Part shown: positions 16,484-25,382 of the stretch, in pieces
Layout of the letters: each line of letters begins with the position of its first letter
How positions within the stretch are numbered: the first letter of the stretch is position 1
Source of the DNA: CAVQGZ01 sp963714455
GTDB lineage: Bacteria > Actinomycetota > Actinomycetes > Jiangellales > Jiangellaceae
Direction of reading: 5' to 3'
Assembly (NCBI GenBank): GCA_963714455.1
Contig: CAVQON010000006.1
Coordinates: forward strand, 32,182 to 96,181
DNA length: 64,000 bases
Notes under the pieces: model-generated
Seen by the model: only the letters and a program-made list of their open reading frames with translations
Told to the model about the DNA's origin: nothing
Databases searched by the model: none
Program-made: the position numbers and the translations under genes

Positions 16484-17362
16484 ATGTCCCTGGCTGGAAA
16501 GACCCTCTTCATCACCGGCGCCACCCGTGGCATCGGCCTGGCGATCGCCAAGCGAGCCGCCCGCGACGGCGCGAACGTGGCAGTCGCGGCCAAGACCGTC
16601 GACCCGCACCCGAAGCTGCCCGGCACGCTGTCGACCGCGGCGGAGGAGATCCGCGAGGCCGGTGGCCAGGCGCTCGGCGTGCAGTGCGACATCCGTGACG
16701 AGCAGCAGGTGATCGCCGCCGTGACGCGCACGGTGGAGGAGTTCGGCGGCATCGACGTGTGCATCAACAACGCCAGCGCCATCAGCATCACCGGCACGCT
16801 GCAGACCGAGATGAAGCGCTACGACCTGATGAACCAGGTGAACGCTCGCGGAACCTTCCTGGTGTCGAAGACCTGCCTGCCGCACCTGCTGAAGGCCGAC
16901 AACCCACACATCCTGAACATGGCGCCCCCGCTCGACATGGCGGCCAAGTGGTTCGCCGGGCACACCGCGTACACGATGGCCAAGATGGGCATGAGCATGT
17001 GCACGCTGGGCATGTCGGCGGAGTTCGCCGAGCAGGGCGTCGCAGTCAACTCCCTGTGGCCGCTCACCACGGTCGACACCGCAGCGGTGCGCAACGTGCT
17101 CGGCGGCGACGAGATGGCAGCGGTCAGCCGCACGCCGGAGGTGCTGGCCGACGCCGCCCACGCGATCGTCACCCGCCCGTCGCGGGAGTGCACCGGCAAC
17201 TTCTTCATCGACGAGCAGGTGCTGCGCGACGAGGGCGTCACCGACTTCAGCGTGTACGGACCCGCCAGCGGCAAGAAGCCGCTGATGGACTTCTTCGTGC
17301 CGGATGAGATCGCCGAGCGGTACGCCGACGGGGTCACCAACGCGTTCGCGGCTCAGAAGTAG
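16484..17362 (+). CDS. HSDL2-like short-chain dehydrogenase/reductase
   Basis: 292 residues. The NAD(P) motif is TGATRGIGLAIAKRA, followed by AAKTVDPHPKLPGT, a segment diagnostic for the HSDL2-like (hydroxysteroid dehydrogenase-like 2) branch, then NNASAIS and the catalytic YTMAK. At the position where HSDL2 homologues have Ser in ILNxSPP, this protein has Ala (NMAPPLDM), so part of the catalytic triad may be lost or shifted. GAGGAG lies 6-8 bases before ATG 16484. A crotonase gene follows after 9 bases, suggesting a fatty-acyl or steroid side-chain role. Probably controlled by the divergent PadR. Confidence 0.85.
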   Translation: MSLAGKTLFITGATRGIGLAIAKRAARDGANVAVAAKTVDPHPKLPGTLSTAAEEIREAGGQALGVQCDIRDEQQVIAAVTRTVEEFGGIDVCINNASAISITGTLQTEMKRYDLMNQVNARGTFLVSKTCLPHLLKADNPHILNMAPPLDMAAKWFAGHTAYTMAKMGMSMCTLGMSAEFAEQGVAVNSLWPLTTVDTAAVRNVLGGDEMAAVSRTPEVLADAAHAIVTRPSRECTGNFFIDEQVLRDEGVTDFSVYGPASGKKPLMDFFVPDEIAERYADGVTNAFAAQK

Positions 17363-17365
17363 GGT
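17360..17365 (+). promoter_or_regulatory. Possible -10 (TAGGGT) overlapping the SDR stop codon
   Basis: TAGGGT begins with the TAG stop of the SDR gene and is followed by six bases and the ATG of the crotonase at 17372. It could be an internal leaderless promoter, or the GAGGG in the spacer may simply serve as a ribosome site. Confidence 0.3.
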
Positions 17366-17371
17366 CGAGGG

Positions 17372-18139
17372 ATGACCGACCTCGTCTCCGTCGCTCGTCA
17401 CGGCACCACCGTCGAGATCGAGCTGAACAGGCCAGCCAAGAAGAACGCTCTCACCTCGGAGATGTACGCGGTGCTGGCCGATGCCGTCGAGCAGGCCGAG
17501 GCCGACGTGTCGGTGCGCAGCGTGCTGATCAGCGGGGCAGGCTCGGCCTTCAGCGCGGGCAACGACCTGCAGGACTTCTTGACCGGGTCGATGGAGGACG
17601 AGCCACCTGTCCTACGGTTCCTGCGGGCGCTCTCCTCGGCGTCCGTACCGTTGGTCGCCGCCATCCAGGGCCCGGCAGTGGGCATAGGCGCGACGATGCT
17701 GCTGCACTGCGAGCACGTCGTGGCGGCCGATGACGCCGTGCTCCAGTTCCCGTTCGTCAACATGGCGCTGGTGCCCGAGGCCGGCAGCTCGCTGCTGCTT
17801 CCGCGGGTCACCGGCTACCTGCGAGCCGCGGAGATCCTGCTGACCGGACAGAAGCTGGACGCCAGGCGCGCGCTCGACCTCGGGCTGGTGAGCCGCGTCG
17901 TGCCGGTCGGCGAGCAGGTGCGTGCGGCGCGGGAGTTCACCGACGGCCTGGCAGGTCAGCCGCCGGCCGCTGTGCGCCTGACGAAGAGGCTGCTGCGCGA
18001 CGACACGGCGGGGCTGGACGCCCGTATCGGCACCGAGCTCGTCCTCTTCAAGGAGCGCCTGCAGTCCCCTGAGTTCGTCGAGGCCGTGACGGCGTTCATG
18101 CAGAAGCGCGCGCCCGTCTTCGACGCACCCCAGGGCTGA
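17372..18139 (+). CDS. Enoyl-CoA hydratase/isomerase (crotonase) family protein
   Basis: 255 residues of the crotonase fold. The oxyanion-hole regions are GAGSAFSAGNDLQDF and IQGPAVGIGATMLL. The VPEAGSSLLLPRVTG segment keeps one glutamate in the isomerase-like position, so a delta3-delta2 enoyl-CoA isomerase is as likely as a hydratase. It follows the SDR by 9 bases and should be in the same unit. Convergent with a second crotonase. Confidence 0.85.
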   Translation: MTDLVSVARHGTTVEIELNRPAKKNALTSEMYAVLADAVEQAEADVSVRSVLISGAGSAFSAGNDLQDFLTGSMEDEPPVLRFLRALSSASVPLVAAIQGPAVGIGATMLLHCEHVVAADDAVLQFPFVNMALVPEAGSSLLLPRVTGYLRAAEILLTGQKLDARRALDLGLVSRVVPVGEQVRAAREFTDGLAGQPPAAVRLTKRLLRDDTAGLDARIGTELVLFKERLQSPEFVEAVTAFMQKRAPVFDAPQG

Positions 18140-18145
18140 CACCCG

Positions 18146-18979
18146 TCAGGTCTGGTGGCGGGGCCGGGCGGCGTGGAAGTCGGGCGGACGCTTCTCCAGA
18201 AAGGCCGCCACTCCTTCGGCGTACTCCGCGCTCGTCCACGACTGCTGGTAGATCGCGAGCACCTCGTCGTCCTCGACTGTGTGCGCGGCGACCGCTCGGT
18301 CGATCATCTGCTTGCCTCCCCGCAGCGACACCTGCGCACGCGTGGCGAGCGTGGCCGCCACGGCGTACGCGCGGTCGGCGACCGCGTCGTCAGCCACGAC
18401 CTCGTGCACCAGCCCGATGCGCAGGGCGACGTCGGCGGAGAGCAGCTCGCCGGTGAGCAGGATCCAGCGCGCCCACGCCGACCCGACCGTCTCGACCAGC
18501 CGGGCCGTGGACGGCAGCGCGTAGATGATGCCGAGCTTGGCAGGTGTGACGCCGAAGCGGGACGACTCGCCGCACACCCGTAGGTCACAGGCCACGGCGA
18601 GCTGCGTCCCCCCACCGATGGCGAAGCCCTCCACGAGGGCGACCGTGGGCTTGGGGAAGCCGACGATGGCCTGCTCCCCCGCCTCGACGGCCTCGCCGTA
18701 GCGACGCGCTCCAGCTGGGTCGGCGCGCAGCGTCTTGAACTCCGCGATGTCGGCTCCAGCGCTGAAGGGCCCCCCGGGTGTGCCGCGCATGACGACCACG
18801 TCGACGTCGTCGTCCTCGGCCAAGACCGGCATCAGGCGGCCGAACGCGTGCCACATCGCATACGAGATGGCGTTGTGCTTGGCCGGTCGGTGAACCTCGA
18901 CAGTGGCGACGGAGTCGGCGATCGCGACGCGCAAGTACTCCGCGGCGTCCCCCAGGGCGGCATCGACGTCAGCGTTCAT
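18146..18979 (-). CDS. Crotonase-family protein with atypical active site
   Basis: 277 residues of the crotonase fold. GGPFSAGADIAEFKTL and VEGFAIGGGTQLAVACDLRV form the CoA and oxyanion regions. In the catalytic segment (RFGVTPAKLGIIYALPSTARLV) the usual PEI glutamate is replaced by PAK and the second glutamate position is also not acidic, so it is unlikely to be a classical hydratase; CoA-ester hydrolase or dehalogenase-type chemistry is possible. ATG 18979 was chosen because the open frame further upstream belongs to a decayed permease. Confidence 0.82.
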   Translation of the reverse strand: MNADVDAALGDAAEYLRVAIADSVATVEVHRPAKHNAISYAMWHAFGRLMPVLAEDDDVDVVVMRGTPGGPFSAGADIAEFKTLRADPAGARRYGEAVEAGEQAIVGFPKPTVALVEGFAIGGGTQLAVACDLRVCGESSRFGVTPAKLGIIYALPSTARLVETVGSAWARWILLTGELLSADVALRIGLVHEVVADDAVADRAYAVAATLATRAQVSLRGGKQMIDRAVAAHTVEDDEVLAIYQQSWTSAEYAEGVAAFLEKRPPDFHAARPRHQT

Positions 18980-19019
18980 GGCTCCATCGAAGCAGGACTC
19001 ACGGCACGAGCAGCAGGTA

Positions 19020-19440
19020 GCCCACGACGACCGCAGTGCTGGCCGGTGCCGACCGTCACTTCGTACAGGCGGTGCGGGGACAGCCCGAGCCGCGGGCTCT
19101 TCCACAGCGCGAGCACCCCAGGGCCCGGGCGCCGTGAGGTAGATGACTGCCCACCCGACCAGGGCTACCGGCAACGCCACGGGCGCGAACGACAGCATCG
19201 TCACCTTGCTGGTTTCGATGAGCGTCACCGAGCCTGCCGGCGTGGTGACGTGGCGATGGGCAGCAGCATCTCCCGGTAGGGGACGCGTCGCGTCTGCTCG
19301 AGCTCTTTCGCCGCCGGGATGAGCATCGCGACGATGCCTCAGACCGGCGCCCAGTGCCAGCACCGGCGGCACCTTGCCCGAGGCCATGACCGCCGGCGTC
19401 GCGACGACGATGACTGCTCCGAGAACCGTCATCGCTGTGC
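19020..19440 (-). pseudogene. SLC13-type permease remnant
   Basis: Reading the minus strand from 19440 downwards, pieces of an SLC13/anion permease appear in different frames: a hydrophobic VLGAVIVVATPAV run, then MLIPAAKELEQTRRVPYREMLLPIA, then VTLIETSKVTMLSFAPVALPVALVGW. The second and third pieces correspond to the region before and after the family's conserved GTxTLIGT loop, part of which is missing. Frames change twice, so no functional product is expected. It fills the gap between the crotonase and the Usp genes. Confidence 0.5.
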
Positions 19441-19611
19441 CCCACGACGTGGCAAGACACGCCCCGGCCGGACGCGCCGTGGCGAGTCGCCACCGCTGGG
19501 CAGGCCAGGGCACACCACGGCGTCATGGTGAACGCTTGGTGAACTCTGCGTAGCGCGGACTAGGGACGCTCGACTCTTCCGGAACTGGGCTACCTCCGTC
19601 ACGCTGGAAGC

Positions 19612-20220
19612 ATGGGTGGATCGACGTTCGCATGGGTGTCGCTGGCTGTGTGGTTGCTGGGCGGGCTGGCGGGCTACTACTACCTGTACCGGCACGGGCA
19701 CCCGTCAGGCGTGTGGCTGCTGGGTAGCCTGATCCTCGGGCCGTTCTCGCTTCTCGTGTTCATCGACCGGGTCGAGCGCACCTCGCATGTGCTCGTCGAG
19801 CGGCCGGCGGTCGACGCCTCCGGCACCAAGGTGGTCGTGGGCATGGACGGGTCGCCGGACTCGGAGCACGCGCTGGCCGTGGCCACGACCGTCATGGGCG
19901 ATCGTCGGTGCTGCCTGGTGCTGTGCGAGGTGGTCGACTACGACACAGAGATCGACCCGAGCGGGGCGGGAGTGTCCGCGGCGACCGACCGGCTGGAGGA
20001 GGTGGCGAAGACCCTCACCGACCACAACGTGACGGTCGAGGTCGTCGCGGGGCGTCCGGTGCAGGCGTTGGCCGAGGTGGCCGAACGTCACGACGCCGAC
20101 ATGGTCGTCGTGGGCACCCGCGGGCGCGGGGTGTCGAGGCGGCTGCTGGGCAGCGTGGCCGAGGGGTTGCTGGCGCAGTCGCGCCGTCCGGTGATGGTGA
20201 CGCACCAGGGTTCTGAGTGA
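19612..20220 (+). CDS. Membrane-anchored universal stress protein
   Basis: 202 residues. Two N-terminal hydrophobic helices (SLAVWLLGGLAGYYYLY and GVWLLGSLILGPFSLLVF) precede one UspA domain starting at about residue 72 (VVVGMDGSPDSEHAL) and ending with VVGTRGRGVSRRLLGSVAEGLL, the ATP-binding loop. A Usp domain tethered to the membrane is uncommon. The gene stops 6 bases before the P-type ATPase start, so they form one unit and the Usp may sense or modulate the pump; that link is inference. A weak DosR-like sequence (GGGACGCTCGACTC, 19563-19576) lies 35 bases upstream. Confidence 0.85.
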   Translation: MGGSTFAWVSLAVWLLGGLAGYYYLYRHGHPSGVWLLGSLILGPFSLLVFIDRVERTSHVLVERPAVDASGTKVVVGMDGSPDSEHALAVATTVMGDRRCCLVLCEVVDYDTEIDPSGAGVSAATDRLEEVAKTLTDHNVTVEVVAGRPVQALAEVAERHDADMVVVGTRGRGVSRRLLGSVAEGLLAQSRRPVMVTHQGSE

Positions 20221-20226
20221 GCGCGG

Positions 20227-22998
20227 ATGCCAACCACCGTCGGGCAGGCCGGGCACCACGCCCTGCCCGAGCACCAAGTGGTGCTGCTGCTTGAGACCCA
20301 TCCTGAGCGAGGGCTGAGCGAGCAGGAGGCGCACTCGCGGCTCGCCCGATGGGGGGCGAACGTGCTGCCGCCGCCCCGTCGCCGCGGCCCGGTCGTCCGC
20401 GTGCTGCGGCACTTCCACCACCCCCTCGTCTATGTGCTGCTGGTCGCGCTGGCGCTCACGATCGCCCTGGCGGAGTGGATCGAGTCCGCGGTGATCGCGG
20501 GCGTGGTGCTCGTCAACGTCGTCGTCGGCTTCCTCCAGGAGGAGCGGGCGGAGAAGGCGCTGTCAGCGCTGATGGCCATGACCCGTACGCACGCCATCGT
20601 GGTGCGCGACGGCGAACGCGTGCGCCTCGACTCCACCGAGCTGGTGCCCGGCGACGTCGTGGCGCTGGAGGCCGGGGACAAGGTTCCGGCCGACATGCGC
20701 CTGCTGCGGGTTCGCGGCCTGTCGATCGACGAGTCCGCGCTCACCGGTGAGTCGGTGCCCGTGGCCAAGCAGGCCGTGGCCGTGGACGAGAGCGCCGAGC
20801 TGGCCGACCGGGCCAACATGGCCTTCTCGGGCTCCCTCGTCGTGGCCGGCACCGCCACCGGGGTCGTCGTCGCGACCGGCGGTGACACCGAGCTCGGGCT
20901 CATCCACCGCCTCGTCGGTGAGTCCGGCGGGGTGCAGACGCCACTCACCCGCAAGCTGGCCGCCTTCAGCCGCCTGCTGACCGTCGTCATCCTCGTGCTC
21001 GCCGGGCTCACGTTCGTGCTCGGGCTCTCCCGCGGCGAGCCCGTGGCCGACATGGTCACAGCAGCCATCGCCCTCGCCGTCGGGGCGATCCCGGAAGGCC
21101 TGCCGGCCGCCGTCACGATCATCCTCGCGATCGGGGTGTCGCGGATGGCGAGACGCCATGCCATCATCCGCCGGCTGCCGGCGGTGGAGACCCTGGGCGC
21201 GACGACGGTCGTGTGCAGCGACAAGACCGGCACGCTGACCCAGAACCAGATGACGGTGACGACCGTGGTCACCGCGTCCGGCCGGTACGCCGTCACCGGC
21301 ACGGGCTACGAGCCCAGCGGCAGGGTGCTCGACGGCGACGGCACGCCGGTCGCGAACGGGACGGACGCCGCGCTGGCCGAGACGCTGCAGGCGGGGGTGC
21401 TGTGCAACGACTCCGTGCTCAAGCACCGAGACGACGAGTGGGTCGCGGTCGGGGACCCGACCGAGGTCGCGCTTCTCAGCGCGGCAGCCAAGGCGGGGAT
21501 CGACGGTGCGCACCTGGTCGAGCAGCACCGGCGGATCGACGAGATCCCGTTCTCGTCGGAGACCCAGCGCATGGCCACCCTGCATGCAGAGCCGGACACC
21601 GAGCAGCGGCTGCTCGTGGTCAAGGGCGGCGTGGAGGCGGTGCTGCCGCTGGCCGGTTCCGTCCGCGCCGCAGACGGGCACGTCTGCCCGCTGGACCCCG
21701 CGTGGGTCGCTCAGGCCGTCGACGAGATGGGTCGCCAGGCGCTGCGTGTGCTCGCCGTCGCCAGCGTCGCCGTGCCGGCGGGCACCGACCGGCTGGCTGC
21801 GGCCGATCTGGACGCGCCAAGGTTCACACTGCTCGGGCTCGTCGGGATGCACGACCCGCCTCGGCCCGAGGCGGTCGCGTCGATCCGCACGTGCCACCGC
21901 GCCGGCATCGAGGTCAAGATGATCACCGGCGACCACGCTGCCACGGCGCGAGCGATCGCTGCGGAGATCGGCTTGGGCACCCACCAGGGTGACCCGGTCG
22001 CCGTCACCGGCGCTGAGCTGCGCGACCTGTCGAGCGCCGACTTCGCCCGCGCCGCCGCGTCGGCGAACGTGCTGGCTCGCGTCACCCCGGAGCACAAGCT
22101 GCGCCTCGTCGAGACGCTGCAGGCCCAGAACCACGTCGTGGCCATGACGGGTGACGGGGTGAACGACGCCCCCGCCCTGCGGCAGGCCGACATCGGCATC
22201 GCCATGGGCCACGCCGGCACAGAGGTTGCCAAGGACGCCAGCGCGATGGTGCTCACCGACGACAACTTCGCGACCATCGAGGCAGCGGTCGAAGAAGGCC
22301 GCGGCGTCTACGACAACATCACGAAGTTCATCACCTGGACGCTTCCCACCAACCTCGGCGAGGGCCTGGTCATCCTCACCGCGATCATGCTCGGCGCCAC
22401 CTTGCCTGTGCTGCCCGTCCAGGTGCTCTGGATCAACATGACGACCGCGCTGCTTCTCGGCCTGATGCTGGTGTTCGAGCCGAAAGAGCCGGGGATCATG
22501 GACCGTCCGCCCCGCGACCCTGACCAGCCCATCCTCACTCGAGTGCTGGTCGAACGGATCGTCCTGGTGTCGGTGCTGATGCTCATCGGCGCGTTCGGGC
22601 TGTTCGAGTACGAGCTTGCGAGCGGGGCCACGACGGCCGAGGCCCGCACCGTCGCGGTCAACGTCTTCGTGCTTGTGGAAACTGCTTACCTGCTCAACTG
22701 CCGCAGCCTCACGCAGTCGTTCATGACGCTCGGGTTCTTCAGCAACCCACCGCTGCTGGCTGGGATGGCGGCCATGGTCGCGTTGCAGGGGCTGTTCACC
22801 TACCTACCCTTCTTCCACGTCGTGTTCGAGTCTGCGCCGATCGACCTGGCCGCATGGGGGCGCATCGTCGCCGTCGCGCTCAGCGTCATGCTGGTCGTCG
22901 GCGTCGAGAAGGCGCTGCGCCGTCGGGGGTCGGGGGGCGCGCAAGCCGGAGTCGGCACGACCCGTTCAGGCTCCGGCGGGAGTACGTTGATGGAGTAG
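20227..22998 (+). CDS. PII-type cation-transporting P-type ATPase (CtpF/Ca2+-ATPase-like)
   Basis: 923 residues. Cation_ATPase_N domain first, actuator motif LTGESVPV, first membrane pairs, PEGL in M4 (AIPEGLPAAVTIILA), phosphorylation site CSDKTGTLT (Asp332), hinge MTGDGVNDAPALRQADIGIAMG, and a C-terminal bundle of about six helices. PEGL and the layout place it with SERCA/PMR1-like and bacterial CtpF/PacL pumps that export Ca2+ or other divalent or alkali cations. Mycobacterial ctpF is DosR-regulated. It is co-transcribed with the membrane-anchored Usp just upstream. Confidence 0.93.
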   Translation: MPTTVGQAGHHALPEHQVVLLLETHPERGLSEQEAHSRLARWGANVLPPPRRRGPVVRVLRHFHHPLVYVLLVALALTIALAEWIESAVIAGVVLVNVVVGFLQEERAEKALSALMAMTRTHAIVVRDGERVRLDSTELVPGDVVALEAGDKVPADMRLLRVRGLSIDESALTGESVPVAKQAVAVDESAELADRANMAFSGSLVVAGTATGVVVATGGDTELGLIHRLVGESGGVQTPLTRKLAAFSRLLTVVILVLAGLTFVLGLSRGEPVADMVTAAIALAVGAIPEGLPAAVTIILAIGVSRMARRHAIIRRLPAVETLGATTVVCSDKTGTLTQNQMTVTTVVTASGRYAVTGTGYEPSGRVLDGDGTPVANGTDAALAETLQAGVLCNDSVLKHRDDEWVAVGDPTEVALLSAAAKAGIDGAHLVEQHRRIDEIPFSSETQRMATLHAEPDTEQRLLVVKGGVEAVLPLAGSVRAADGHVCPLDPAWVAQAVDEMGRQALRVLAVASVAVPAGTDRLAAADLDAPRFTLLGLVGMHDPPRPEAVASIRTCHRAGIEVKMITGDHAATARAIAAEIGLGTHQGDPVAVTGAELRDLSSADFARAAASANVLARVTPEHKLRLVETLQAQNHVVAMTGDGVNDAPALRQADIGIAMGHAGTEVAKDASAMVLTDDNFATIEAAVEEGRGVYDNITKFITWTLPTNLGEGLVILTAIMLGATLPVLPVQVLWINMTTALLLGLMLVFEPKEPGIMDRPPRDPDQPILTRVLVERIVLVSVLMLIGAFGLFEYELASGATTAEARTVAVNVFVLVETAYLLNCRSLTQSFMTLGFFSNPPLLAGMAAMVALQGLFTYLPFFHVVFESAPIDLAAWGRIVAVALSVMLVVGVEKALRRRGSGGAQAGVGTTRSGSGGSTLME

Positions 22999-23066
22999 GT
23001 ACGAGGGCGGGCTGCACGGAAGCCCCGCTGACCACGGGCCGTGTCGCCGCCACTGGGGAGTCGGCC

Positions 23067-23627
23067 ATGGGCCACCGAGGGGTTGGCAAAGGTCTCGTCG
23101 CAGGCGTTCTCGTCGTCGCGCTCGTCGCGTGCGGTGGGTCGGACGATCCGTCGCCACTGCCTGCTGCCCCGTCCGAAGGCGACGCAGCAGTCACGACCGG
23201 TGAGGCCCAGACGTCCAGCCCGGACGTCACGGACTCCGACGCGGGCGCGTTCGGGATCGATGCCTGCACGCTGCTGAGCGCCGAGCAGGTGGCCGCGGCC
23301 ACCAGCAGTGATGCCGAGGACGGTGCGCTCAACGCCGACCTGTCCAGCGCGAACCAGTCGATCTGCGAGTGGAGCACAGACGCAGCGCCTGTCGCCTTCG
23401 TGCAGGTGTTCGTCGACCAGAGCAGCGCCGTCTCCCAGCGAGAGACGACGCAGGCGGTTCTCGGTGCCGCCCAGGACGTCGAGATGGCCGGCGGCACCGA
23501 CGGCTACGTCGTCGGCGGCCTCGTCGGGGTGCAGGTGGGCCCGTACTTCGTCCAGGTGACCGTCATCCCCGCCGATGACGGTGCGGCGCTTGTGCTTGCC
23601 GAGCAGGTGGTGGCCGCTCTCGGCTGA
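23067..23627 (+). CDS. Secreted lipoprotein, DUF3558-like
   Basis: 186 residues. Signal peptide of about 20 residues with lipobox VVALVACGG, then a Ser/Thr/Asp-rich linker, then a domain with DACTLLSAEQVAAAT and SICEWSTD: two cysteines and the ACxLL motif typical of DUF3558 actinobacterial lipoproteins. Likely anchored outside the cytoplasmic membrane. Function unknown. It starts 68 bases after the P-ATPase and could be read from the same transcript. Confidence 0.8.
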   Translation: MGHRGVGKGLVAGVLVVALVACGGSDDPSPLPAAPSEGDAAVTTGEAQTSSPDVTDSDAGAFGIDACTLLSAEQVAAATSSDAEDGALNADLSSANQSICEWSTDAAPVAFVQVFVDQSSAVSQRETTQAVLGAAQDVEMAGGTDGYVVGGLVGVQVGPYFVQVTVIPADDGAALVLAEQVVAALG

Positions 23628-23687
23628 GGTGGCGGCGTGCCCACGTCAGCCTGGCTGCTGCACGCGCCCCAGCAGCGGCGGATCAGG

Positions 23688-25184
23688 TCACGCTGCTTCG
23701 ACCTGGTCGGCGACCGTGCGCAGGTAGTCGGCGAAGCGTCCGGGCTCGTCGTAGGGCGGTGTGTGCCCGGACCGGTCGAAGACGACGTACTCCTTGGTGG
23801 GCGCCGACAGCTGCTGGAACCACTCGCGGGCCAGCGTCGACCTCCCGGACGCCTCGTGCTCACCTTGCACGATGAACACGGGCACTTCCAGACGCGGCAC
23901 CTGGGTGCGGAAGTCGGTCTCGGCGAGCTGCGGGTAGAGCACGTGGAACGTCTCCGCGATGGCCGCCATGCCGCGTAGCTGCTCGATCAGGGAGTACTCC
24001 GGCACGACCAGGCTGGCGGGGTACTCCGAGGCGGCCTTGTAGTCGTCGCCGTGCTCGAAGCTCACCCACCTCGGGTTCGAGGCCAGCGCCTCGGTGTAGC
24101 TGAGGGTGTCGGCGTAGGGCGGGGCCCCGATCTCTTGCAGTCGCTGCACCGCGGCGTCATCGCGGCGGGCTTGGGCGTCGGACAGGCTCTCGGCGTACAT
24201 CAGCGTGTCGGTCTCGAACTGGTCGACCATCTGGCCGGTGCCGACGTAGGCGTGGTACTTCTGCGGCGCGCTCTGGGCGGCGAGCACCCCCAGCGTGGTG
24301 CCCCACGAGCTGCCTACCAGGTAGATCTTCTCCTGGTCGAACCGCTCGCGCAGGTAGTCGGTGACGGCAAGGGTGTCGTCCACCATCTGCTCGACGGTGA
24401 GGGTGTCGGTCGGCTCGAGCTGGTCGTAGCTCTTGCCGGTGCCGCGCTGGTCCCAGACCGCGACCACGAAGTGCCGCTCCAGCGCCGTCCCGGAGTTGCG
24501 GATGCGACCGATCCCGGTGCCACCGGGCCCACCTTCGAGGTAGAGCAGCACCGGGGCCTGCGCCGACTCCCCTCTGATCATGATCGACTGCTCGTGCCCG
24601 CCGACGCGCACCTCGACCAGCTCAGCGACGCTGCCGTCCGCGGCGATCGGCTCGGTGGAGGCGGGGCGCAGCAGCCCCGCCACCAGGAGCGCGACCAGAA
24701 CGGTGCCGACGGTCAGCACGATGCGTCCCGGCCAGCGGCCAGGCGAGTCGGTTCCAGCGGCGCGTCTGAACGCCACGAGCCCGAACCCGGTACCGACCAG
24801 CATCGGGAGCACCATGAGGACGCCGTCGACCCCTCGCCCGACGATGAACACCAGTACGCCGTAGATGCCATCGAGCCGGATCGCGTCGATCGTGGGCCCG
24901 TCCACGCGAACCCGGGCCAGCTCGAAGACCAGCGCGAACACCGCCGGAGCCAGAAGCAGTGCCCAGCGTGAACCCGTCAGCCGGCCGGCTGCGTAGCCGA
25001 CCGCCAGCCCGGCGAGCACGGCCACGAGTGCCTGGGTGGTGGTGACCGGACCGCGGGGCAGCCACCACCCGCCGAGAGCTCCGGCTGCTGCGGCGATCGC
25101 GGCGGCGGAGGCAGCTGCGGGGACGGTGGTTCGGCGGGATTCGTTGCTCGAGGGGCGGGCGCTGAGCTCGCGGGTGGCATGCAT
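23688..25184 (-). CDS. Membrane-bound alpha/beta hydrolase, proline iminopeptidase-like
   Basis: 498 residues. An N-terminal part (about 30-200) with five or six hydrophobic segments is joined to an alpha/beta hydrolase of the proline iminopeptidase type: LEGGPGGTG oxyanion loop, VVAVWDQRGTGKS, nucleophile elbow GSSWGTTLG and C-terminal DRSGHTPP with the catalytic histidine. The family includes Pro iminopeptidases and tripeptidyl aminopeptidases; the catalytic domain probably faces outside. ATG 25184 (MHATREL) was chosen over a GTG further upstream. Convergent with the lipoprotein gene. Confidence 0.85.
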   Translation of the reverse strand: MHATRELSARPSSNESRRTTVPAAASAAAIAAAAGALGGWWLPRGPVTTTQALVAVLAGLAVGYAAGRLTGSRWALLLAPAVFALVFELARVRVDGPTIDAIRLDGIYGVLVFIVGRGVDGVLMVLPMLVGTGFGLVAFRRAAGTDSPGRWPGRIVLTVGTVLVALLVAGLLRPASTEPIAADGSVAELVEVRVGGHEQSIMIRGESAQAPVLLYLEGGPGGTGIGRIRNSGTALERHFVVAVWDQRGTGKSYDQLEPTDTLTVEQMVDDTLAVTDYLRERFDQEKIYLVGSSWGTTLGVLAAQSAPQKYHAYVGTGQMVDQFETDTLMYAESLSDAQARRDDAAVQRLQEIGAPPYADTLSYTEALASNPRWVSFEHGDDYKAASEYPASLVVPEYSLIEQLRGMAAIAETFHVLYPQLAETDFRTQVPRLEVPVFIVQGEHEASGRSTLAREWFQQLSAPTKEYVVFDRSGHTPPYDEPGRFADYLRTVADQVEAA

Positions 25185-25382
25185 GTCGACTCCGGGCGAC
25201 GGCAGCGGGGTTTGGTCAGTCCACACTGCGCCGCGAACCGGGGTGACCGACAGTGGCCAGCGTCACCCGGTGGATGGACCTTCTGCCCGTGGGCCGCGCA
25301 CCGGACAGCCTCGTGGCGAGGCCGGGGACTATCCCTGACCTGCGCGTCGGCGGGGCGATCGGCTACATTTTCGGTGTCGGAG

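Noticed and set aside
20563..22212. Minus-strand open frame of 549 codons inside the P-ATPase
   Set aside because: Antisense shadow; repetitive Gly/Arg/His composition, and the plus strand has all P-ATPase motifs.
22995..23066. GGAAGCC and GCCGCCACTG before the lipoprotein gene as a cobalamin riboswitch
   Set aside because: The B12-box resemblance is limited to short pieces. The conserved AGCCAGGAGAC part is absent and the space before the ATG is too short for the full fold.
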